From positions 1 to 24,339 of IMG/VR virus record IMGVR_UViG_3300044691_000633: a DNA stretch of 24,339 nucleotides, one strand, 5' to 3'. Origin of the DNA: a virus. The position numbers were made by a program, and so were the translations under genes. Numbering within the stretch: the stretch's first letter is position 1; each line of letters begins with the position of its first letter. A model generated the notes under the pieces. That model was not told the origin of the DNA and searched no databases. It saw nothing but the letters and a program-made list of their open reading frames with translations. This document shows, one piece after another, positions 19,217 to 24,339 of the stretch.

Positions 19217-19462
19217 GTGGCGAACACCGTCCGCGCCAAGTTCCGCTGCACCAGCGAGGTCAACACCCGCTGGAGCGCGACCGCCGCCGCCAATCGCAGC
19301 TACGAGTTCCAGGCCGTGTACGACCCGGCCCAGCCGGACGACCAGCGCTACGCCAAGACCACCCCGACCGGGAAGCTGACGATCGCCGTGGACAACCCGG
19401 CCGTCACCTTCGAGCCGGGCAAGGCGTACTACCTCGACTTCACCCCCGTGGAGGGAAGCTGA
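19217..19462 (+). CDS. Hypothetical beta-rich phage protein, 81 aa
   Basis: An 81-aa protein with GTG start and AAGGAG at 19205-19210. All-beta in appearance: TVRAKFRCTSEVNTRW, YEFQAVYDPAQPDDQRYAK, GKLTIAVDNPAVTFEPGKAYYLDF. The pattern of a first strand with RAKFxC, then YxFxAVY, TPxGxLxI(A)VDNP and a final FxPGKxYYxDF is one I recognise from many actinobacterial phages; possibly a structural or decoration protein, though it lies well before the portal. Function not known. Confidence 0.7.
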   Translation: MANTVRAKFRCTSEVNTRWSATAAANRSYEFQAVYDPAQPDDQRYAKTTPTGKLTIAVDNPAVTFEPGKAYYLDFTPVEGS

Positions 19463-19758
19463 TGCAGCAGCCCAGCGTTGGCCGCATCGTGCACTACGTC
19501 AGCCATGGCAGCCCGATCCGTGAGGACGGCACGCAGGCGTACGAGAGCGTGTGCCGCGCCGCGATCATCACCGAGGTGCCTCGCAGTCTCACGGCAGAGC
19601 CCTTCGACGGCTGCCCCAACGGCACCGATGGCCGCTGGATCGCCGGTCTCGCCGTGCTCAACCCCACCGGCGCCCACTTCCGTTGTGACGTGCCCTACAG
19701 CGACGGCTCGGACGACTCCGAGGCGAGCGGCACCTGGCACTGGCCCGAGCGGGCCTGA
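19462..19758 (+). CDS. Hypothetical phage protein, 98 aa
   Basis: A 98-aa protein with ATG overlapping the previous stop (TGATG). Opening VGRIVHYVSHGSPIREDG, then CRAAIITEV, a middle WIAGLAVLNPTGAHFRCDVPY and a GTWHWPE end form a pattern that I recognise from many actinobacterial phage and prophage proteins. It looks like a small beta barrel of the SH3 or KOW-like size. Cys residues at about 32, 50 and 72 are not arranged as a clear metal site. No function known. Overlaps the next ATG. Confidence 0.7.
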   Translation: MQQPSVGRIVHYVSHGSPIREDGTQAYESVCRAAIITEVPRSLTAEPFDGCPNGTDGRWIAGLAVLNPTGAHFRCDVPYSDGSDDSEASGTWHWPERA

Positions 19759-19904
19759 TGGACGCCCCCGGCCGCCAGCCCGGCACGGTGACCATCGAGC
19801 TCGTCGTCGAGGCCGACGGGCCGACGATGGCGCAGCTGATCGTCCCCGCGCACCTGCTCGGTCTCGGCGCTGGCCGCATCGTCATCACCGCGCAGGCCGG
19901 ATAG
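19758..19904 (+). CDS. Small hypothetical protein, 48 aa
   Basis: A 48-codon frame starting at ATG overlapping the previous stop (TGATG). It reads MDAPGRQPGTVTIELVVEADG and continues as a strand-helix-strand (TMAQLIVPAHLLGLGAGRIVITA). Third positions are G/C-rich and coupling is tight. Its stop codon TAG lies inside the loop of a terminator hairpin. Not recognised. Confidence 0.55.
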   Translation: MDAPGRQPGTVTIELVVEADGPTMAQLIVPAHLLGLGAGRIVITAQAG

Positions 19905-19919
19905 CCCCCGGCCTGCGCG
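19889..19919 (+). terminator. 12-bp perfect stem with stop codon in loop
   Basis: CGCGCAGGCCGG (19889-19900) pairs perfectly with CCGGCCTGCGCG (19908-19919). The 7-nt loop ATAGCCC contains the TAG stop of the 48-aa gene, so a terminating ribosome would block the hairpin. Likely the end of the unit that starts near the lipoprotein. Confidence 0.65.
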
Positions 19920-19956
19920 CCTGACCCACCCCCGATCCCTCACGCCCGGAGCCCTC

Positions 19957-20565
19957 ATGCCCACGTACGAGCTCACCATCGACCGCCCCCACCTGCGCGA
20001 CGTCGTGGAGCACACGGTGACCGCCGAGTACATCAGCGACGAAGGCGACCTGGCCGTCTTCCGCGACGTCGACAACGGCCTGGTCTTCGCGGTCCGCCGC
20101 CACCTGCTCCTCACCGTCGAACGCCTCGACGAGCCGGAGCCGGACGCGATGGCCACCGACGGCGCGGCCTGCGAGGCGCCGGCCGAACCCGACGCCGCCG
20201 ACGCGCCGTGGCAGCCCCCGAGCCGGGGCACCTTCACCGTCGACGGCATCCTCGGCTTCGGCGACCACGACAGCGCGCTGAACGACCTCTGCCGATGGAT
20301 GGAGGACTTGCGCAGGCACAGCTATGAGGCGCTGTGGGCCGCAGCACGCAAGACCCAGCCCCCGGTAACCCCCGATGTGGACGGCGCGGGACTCCCCGAG
20401 CCGGTGACCTTCGAGGACCTGCTGCACGGCGTAGCGAGCCGCAACCAGTACCACCAGTCCTTGCGCGCTCACGAGCTCTGGCTCAGCAAGCGGATCTTCG
20501 GCGGGCGGGACGGCCACGGACACGTGACCATCCAGGTCCACCCCATCGCACCCGCTGACGAGTAG
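19957..20565 (+). CDS. Hypothetical protein, 202 aa
   Basis: A 202-aa protein, ATG with GGAG upstream. Residues 1-57 look like a small beta domain (TYELTIDRPHLRDVVEHTVTAEYI, LAVFRDVDNGLVFAVRRHLLLTVERL); an acidic Pro/Ala linker follows; residues 95-150 are helical (SALNDLCRWMEDLRRHSYEALWAAARK); the end has a helix plus strand (RAHELWLSKRIFGG, HVTIQVHPI). Not recognised. It lies 15 bp before the terminase small subunit, so it may belong to the late unit. Confidence 0.65.
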   Translation: MPTYELTIDRPHLRDVVEHTVTAEYISDEGDLAVFRDVDNGLVFAVRRHLLLTVERLDEPEPDAMATDGAACEAPAEPDAADAPWQPPSRGTFTVDGILGFGDHDSALNDLCRWMEDLRRHSYEALWAAARKTQPPVTPDVDGAGLPEPVTFEDLLHGVASRNQYHQSLRAHELWLSKRIFGGRDGHGHVTIQVHPIAPADE

Positions 20566-20580
20566 CCCCGGGAGGCCGCC

Positions 20581-21075
20581 GTGGGCGTCAGCAACGCGCA
20601 GCGCGCCAAGACCGCCAAGCGCCGCCGCGAAGCCTGCGACATGCGCCTCGACGGCCACTCCTGGCAAGCCATCGCCACCAAGCTCCGCTACGCCTCCAAA
20701 GGCGCCGCCCACACCGACGTCAAGCGGGCCCTCGAGGAAGCCGTCGCGGAGCTCTCCATCCCGAGAGAGGCGCTGCGCGAGCTGGAAGTGCAGCGCCTCG
20801 ACGCCGAGCTCGTCCGCCTCGCCCAGATGCAGGCCGCCCTGTGGAAGGACGCTCTCGCCGGTGACCTCAAGGCCATCGACGCCGGCGTGCGCATCGAGGA
20901 GGCCCGCCGCAAGAACGGCAAGCGCCGGGCCGAGTTGCTCGACCTGGACGCCCCGCAGCGGCACGAGCTGAGCATGGGGGACATCGATGCCGCCCTCGAC
21001 ACCGTCAGAGACAAGCTCGCCGCTGCTCATCGCGAAGCTGCGGAAGCTGACGGAGCTGAAGGCGGCGGAGGCTGA
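20581..21075 (+). CDS. Terminase small subunit
   Basis: A 164-aa protein, GTG with GGGAGG at 20570-20575. Residues 6-55 form a basic helix-turn-helix (AKTAKRRREACDMRLDGHSWQAIATKLRYAS), as in small terminase subunits that bind pac or cos DNA. Residues 58-115 are long helices (LRELEVQRLDAELVRLAQMQAALWKDALAG) suited to a ring-forming oligomer, then an RRKNGKRRAELL tail. Directly upstream of the large subunit and overlapping it by 89 nt, the expected order. Recognition site not identified. Confidence comes from both fold features and neighbourhood. Confidence 0.82.
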   Translation: MGVSNAQRAKTAKRRREACDMRLDGHSWQAIATKLRYASKGAAHTDVKRALEEAVAELSIPREALRELEVQRLDAELVRLAQMQAALWKDALAGDLKAIDAGVRIEEARRKNGKRRAELLDLDAPQRHELSMGDIDAALDTVRDKLAAAHREAAEADGAEGGGG

Positions 21076-22615
21076 ACTCGACGCGCTTCTCGCCGCGCGG
21101 GCCCGGAAGGGCAACATCCTCGGCAAGCTCGGCTTCGAACCGGTCTGCAAGCCGCGGGCGATCGCCCGCCTGGCCGGCGTGCCGGAGGCGGACCTGCCGC
21201 CGATGTGCGGCACCTGCCCGCAGGAACGCTTCCTCGGGCTGCCCGACGACGACCTCGATGTCCTGTACGGCGGGGCCGGCGGCGGGGGCAAGTCCGCGGC
21301 CCTCCTGGCGATGTGCATCCGCACCTGCATCCGCTACCCGGGCATCCAGATCTTCTGGTTCCGCAAGACGTTCCCGCAGCTCAACCAGAGCGTGGTCAGG
21401 AACCTGGCCCGGTACAACTATGCCAAGGCCGTCGGCGGCCGGTGGAACGGATCGAAGTACGAGCTGCACTTCCCCGGGAACTCGATCCTGACCTTCGCCC
21501 ACGCGAAGAACATCGAGGAAGCGTCCGCACTCAGCAGCGCCGAGATCAACATGCTGATCATCGACGAGCGGACGACGATGCCGCCCGACGTCGTGGATTT
21601 CCTCTACACCCGCGTCCGCTCCGGCGTTGAGGGCGTGCCGTGCCTCGGCATCCGCTCGGCGAGCAACCCGGGCCACGTCGGGCACGGCGTCGTCAAGGCG
21701 GACTTCGTGGACGCCACCGACTACGGCACCAAGGAGATCCGGGACAGCGCCGGCAGGAGGCGCCTGTTCATCCCCGCCAAAGCGTCCGACAACCCGTACG
21801 TCGGCGACTACGAGAAGACCCTCGAAGGCATCGCCGACCCCGAGCTCCGCGCGAGGATCAAGGACGGGGACTGGTCCGCGATGCCCGATGCGGCGTTCCC
21901 CGACTGGAAGCACGACCGGATCGTCGTGCCGACGTTCGAGATCCCGGCGGACTGGCAGCGCCGCGGCGGCATGGACTACGGCTGGGCAGCCCCGTCGGTG
22001 TACCTCGCGGCGGCCCGCGACAACGACGGCCGGCTGTGGTTCTACCGCGAGCTGACCATGGTCCAGACGCCGGAGAGCGAGCAGGCCCGGCAGATCCTCG
22101 AAGCCAACGCCGGGCTCAGCGTGCTGGTCATCGCGGCCGACCCGGCGATGTGGGGCAAGACCGGCTCGGCGCTGCCCCCCGCGAGCCAGATGGCCCTTGA
22201 CGGGCTGCACCTGACCAAGGCCGACAACGACCGGTTGGGCGGGAAGTCCCGCTTCCACTCCTACCTCGCCGAGGGCCCGTCGTGCGCGCACCACCGCGCG
22301 CTGGGCTGGGCGACGTGCCCGATGCTGCACGTCCTCGACGGCGCGTGCCCGAAGTTCGTCAAGACGATGGGCTCGCTGACCCGCGACCCGCGCCGGCCCG
22401 AGGACGTCGACACCGACGGCCCGGATCACTGGTACGACGCCGGCCGGTATCTGCTGATGGGCATCGGCGGCGGTGCGTCGCTGCTGCTGCACCCGGACGA
22501 GCCCGACGGTGGCGGCCTGCACCGGGAGCTGGTGCCCGGCGTCGCGATCCACCCGGACCTGTACCCGGACCGCCCTGAGGGCTGGGGCGCCACGCAGAAG
22601 TCTCCGTTCGTATGA
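20987..22615 (+). CDS. Terminase large subunit
   Basis: A 542-aa packaging motor. ATPase domain: Walker A YGGAGGGGKSAA (Lys102), the Q/R-rich FWFRKTFPQLNQS coupling region, Walker B MLIIDERTTM (Asp193, Glu194) and RSASNPGH. RNase-H-like nuclease: MDYGWAAP (Asp330), VIAADPAMWG (Asp385) and GPDHWYDAGRYLLMG (Asp480, Asp484), the metal-binding acids. It cuts phage DNA concatemers and pumps DNA through the portal into the prohead. ATG at 20987 lies inside the small subunit with GGGGGA before it; a start further downstream cannot be excluded because the first 30 residues are poorly conserved in such proteins. Confidence 0.95.
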   Translation: MPPSTPSETSSPLLIAKLRKLTELKAAEAELDALLAARARKGNILGKLGFEPVCKPRAIARLAGVPEADLPPMCGTCPQERFLGLPDDDLDVLYGGAGGGGKSAALLAMCIRTCIRYPGIQIFWFRKTFPQLNQSVVRNLARYNYAKAVGGRWNGSKYELHFPGNSILTFAHAKNIEEASALSSAEINMLIIDERTTMPPDVVDFLYTRVRSGVEGVPCLGIRSASNPGHVGHGVVKADFVDATDYGTKEIRDSAGRRRLFIPAKASDNPYVGDYEKTLEGIADPELRARIKDGDWSAMPDAAFPDWKHDRIVVPTFEIPADWQRRGGMDYGWAAPSVYLAAARDNDGRLWFYRELTMVQTPESEQARQILEANAGLSVLVIAADPAMWGKTGSALPPASQMALDGLHLTKADNDRLGGKSRFHSYLAEGPSCAHHRALGWATCPMLHVLDGACPKFVKTMGSLTRDPRRPEDVDTDGPDHWYDAGRYLLMGIGGGASLLLHPDEPDGGGLHRELVPGVAIHPDLYPDRPEGWGATQKSPFV

Positions 22616-22761
22616 GCGCCCCGCCGCCCGACCCGCTCGCCTGCGCCGGGTGCGGCACGACTTACCCCGACCCGGCACAGGCCCGGGACTGCGAACAGAC
22701 CCACGACGGGCCGCTGACGGCCGCCCGCGCCTGCGCACTCATCGCCAAACGCATCTACTGA
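22612..22761 (+). CDS. Mini zinc-finger protein between terminase and portal
   Basis: A 49-aa protein with ATG overlapping the terminase stop (ATGA). CAGCGTTYPD (Cys11, Cys14), Cys27 and His31 make a complete C2CH zinc-finger-like set; the C-terminal helix ends KRIY. Small genes of this type lie between terminase and portal in several actinophages, but no function is known to me; DNA- or terminase-binding would fit the position. Third positions are G/C-rich apart from a few codons. Confidence 0.6.
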   Translation: MSAPPPDPLACAGCGTTYPDPAQARDCEQTHDGPLTAARACALIAKRIY

Positions 22762-22772
22762 GGGGGCTGGCT

Positions 22773-24302
22773 GTGGCCTGGTACACCCGCCTGCTGCACC
22801 CCTTCGGCGAATCCGCCCCGGCCGCGCCCGCGCCGCAGCCCGCCGGCACCACGGCCGCCCGCCTGGGCTTCGAATACGGTGTCGGCCGCGGCGGCCTGAC
22901 GGAGTGGAACCAGGCCACCGACGGTTCCGGCAGCGCACAGAACCGGGCCGCGCAGCTCGTCGAGCTGTACGACGCGTACCTCGCCTGCCCGTGGGCGTCC
23001 GCCTGTGTCGACACCATCGCCCGCACCATCACCGCGGGCGGCGTGCAGCTCAACTGGGACGGCGACACCGGCGAGGGCGAGCAGATCCCCGCCCAGCCGC
23101 CGAACGTCCTGGAGTTGCAGCGGCTCCTCGACTACGTGAATCCGCGGGAGGATATCCGCCAGCTCCTGCGCGGGTGCCTCAGCGACATGCTCGTCTTCGG
23201 GGACGCGTTCATCGAGGTCGTGTGGTTCCTCGGCCGGCCGATCGCCCTGTACTCCGTCGACGTTCCGTCGATGCGGATCATCGCGGATGAGCACGGCACC
23301 GTCGAGAAGTACGTGCAGATCACGGAGCAGGGCCAGCGCGCCGAGTTCACGCCCGAGCAGATCATCCATATCCCGCTCGACTCGCCCCGCGGCGGCGTGA
23401 CCGGTGTCGGCCCGACGCAGAAGGCGCTGCTATCGATCACGACGTGGCTGTTCTACAAGGCCACGCAGAAGGAGATCGGCCGCAAGGGCGTCCCGCCGAA
23501 CATTCACGTGGATCAGCCTCCGGGCATGACCGACGCGGACATGCGCCGCTGGGACGGCCAGTACCGGCAGCGCAACCTCGGCTCGCGGAACATCGGGGCG
23601 CCGGTCATCACCCGGGCCGGCGCAGCCGTCGGCGAGCTCCAGTCCGCGAAACTCGTGGACATCCAGACGACGCTGACGCAGTGCCGCGACGAGGGCCTCA
23701 TGGTCTACGGCGTGCCCCCGGCGCAGGTCACGGTGATCGAATCCGGCAGTCTCGGCGGCGGAACGGGCGAGTCGCAGTTCAAATCGTTCCAGGTCAACAC
23801 CTGTGCCCCGTACGCGGAAGCGCTGTTGGAGAAGGTCAACTTCGCTCTCCTGCGCGCCTTCGGCATCACGGACTGGAAGATCGCGTTCGGAGACATCGAC
23901 TGGCGAGACTCCAAGGTCATCGAGGACATCTACGACCTGCGGCTGCGCAACGGCAGCTGGACCCTCAACAAGTACCGCGACGCGATCAATGAGCCCCCCG
24001 TCGAGGGTGGCGACGAGCCCGTTCTCGTCGACCGGCAGAACCTCGTGCAGTGGTCGCAGATCGCTCGCCTGTCCGAGGCGATCATCGCCAAGAACCAGGC
24101 GCCCGCCATCGCGGCCGGCGCGCAGGTCGACGGGGTCGAGATGCGCCCCGAACCGGAGCCGCAGCCTGTCCCGGCCGCCCTCGCGCCGTTCGCCGGACAG
24201 GCCCCGGCACCGCCCGACGACGCCCCGCTCACGCCGGGCCAGGAGGAGGTGTGGGACCTGGTGTATCAGCGGGTCCTCGCCGAGGCCCTGGCCCGTGTCT
24301 GA
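22773..24302 (+). CDS. Phage portal protein (HK97-like)
   Basis: A 509-aa portal, GTG start behind GAGGGGG (22760-22766). N-terminal WYTRLLHPFG and a Pro/Ala-rich stretch are followed by the core: LVELYDAYLACPWASACVDTIA, DMLVFGDAFIEVVW, YSVDVPSMRI, FTPEQIIHIPLDSPRGGVTGVGP and VYGVPPAQVTVIESGSLGGG. These are the strand-helix blocks typical of HK97/siphovirus portals, where the dodecamer forms the DNA entry ring and docks the terminase. The C-terminal 110 residues are Pro/Ala-rich and probably flexible. Position after terminase is canonical. Overlaps the next start by 8 nt. Confidence 0.9.
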   Translation: MAWYTRLLHPFGESAPAAPAPQPAGTTAARLGFEYGVGRGGLTEWNQATDGSGSAQNRAAQLVELYDAYLACPWASACVDTIARTITAGGVQLNWDGDTGEGEQIPAQPPNVLELQRLLDYVNPREDIRQLLRGCLSDMLVFGDAFIEVVWFLGRPIALYSVDVPSMRIIADEHGTVEKYVQITEQGQRAEFTPEQIIHIPLDSPRGGVTGVGPTQKALLSITTWLFYKATQKEIGRKGVPPNIHVDQPPGMTDADMRRWDGQYRQRNLGSRNIGAPVITRAGAAVGELQSAKLVDIQTTLTQCRDEGLMVYGVPPAQVTVIESGSLGGGTGESQFKSFQVNTCAPYAEALLEKVNFALLRAFGITDWKIAFGDIDWRDSKVIEDIYDLRLRNGSWTLNKYRDAINEPPVEGGDEPVLVDRQNLVQWSQIARLSEAIIAKNQAPAIAAGAQVDGVEMRPEPEPQPVPAALAPFAGQAPAPPDDAPLTPGQEEVWDLVYQRVLAEALARV

Positions 24303-24339
24303 CCCGCCGGCCACCGTCCAGACCGGCGACCTGACCGGG
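24295..24339 (+). CDS. Partial gene downstream of portal
   Basis: An open frame from a GTG 8 nt before the portal end (MSDPPATVQTGDLTG with GTG as Met) running off the window edge after 15 codons. A head-assembly gene (MuF-like protein, protease or scaffold) is usual here, but 15 residues are not enough to identify it. Confidence 0.35.
   Translation, partial: MSDPPATVQTGDLTG

Noticed and set aside
21005-22738. 577-codon leftward open frame
   Set aside because: Antisense to terminase large subunit with intact ATPase and nuclease motifs.

Overview
The window reads as part of a temperate-type or plasmid-like bacteriophage genome from a high-GC actinobacterium, most likely a Streptomyces phage or prophage. 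The reasons are the very high GC with G/C in third codon positions, frequent GTG starts, GGAGG-type ribosome binding sites, long runs of same-strand genes joined by ATGA/GTGA/TGATG overlaps, scarce TTA triplets, and clear phage hallmarks at the right end (small and large terminase, portal). No integrase, lysis or tail gene is inside the window, so lifestyle and genome ends cannot be read directly. All coordinates and base pairings were worked out by eye.

Layout. (1) 47-9863 is a rightward replication/early block: UvrD-like helicase, several tiny Cys-rich proteins, a winged-helix replication initiator, a DnaB-N/RecA-type helicase, a VWA protein, SSB, a helix-turn-helix protein, a DUF3310 protein and many unknowns. 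The middle of the initiator gene is built of about eight 27-bp dyad-symmetric iterons followed by an AT-rich tract. This is the architecture of the lambda ori inside gene O and is the strongest candidate for the replication origin. (2) 9864-10366 is a control region: back-to-back terminator hairpins, one leftward AlpA/MerR-like DNA-binding gene (the only minus-strand gene), a divergent promoter with repeats, and a structured leader. (3) 10367-15074 is a second rightward block: small unknowns, a CPxWC protein, an HTH protein, a Spd-like membrane protein and a 724-aa membrane-anchored FtsK/SpoIIIE translocase that resembles TraB/TraSA of Streptomyces conjugative elements. A dyad-rich stretch follows it. 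(4) 15234-17707 holds small unknowns, a HAD-family hydrolase and a zinc-ribbon protein. (5) 17704-18037 holds a good promoter, a short terminated RNA candidate, an initiator-type tRNA gene (anticodon CAT) and a tandem array of helically phased GACGCA/TGCGCC repeats. (6) 18038-20565 holds a histidine-rich lipoprotein and several unknowns. (7) 20581-24339 is the packaging/head block: TerS, TerL, a mini zinc-finger protein, portal and the start of the next gene.

Working together: the initiator would melt the intragenic origin, the DnaB-like helicase and SSB would build the fork, and UvrD may help in repair or recombination; TerS/TerL and portal package the DNA. The TraB-like translocase with a Spd-like partner is the odd module out. 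It suggests a phage-plasmid or an exchange with conjugative elements. Of most interest are the intragenic iteron origin, the TraB-like module in a phage, the divergent initiator tRNA, and the promoter/terminator/repeat region around it.
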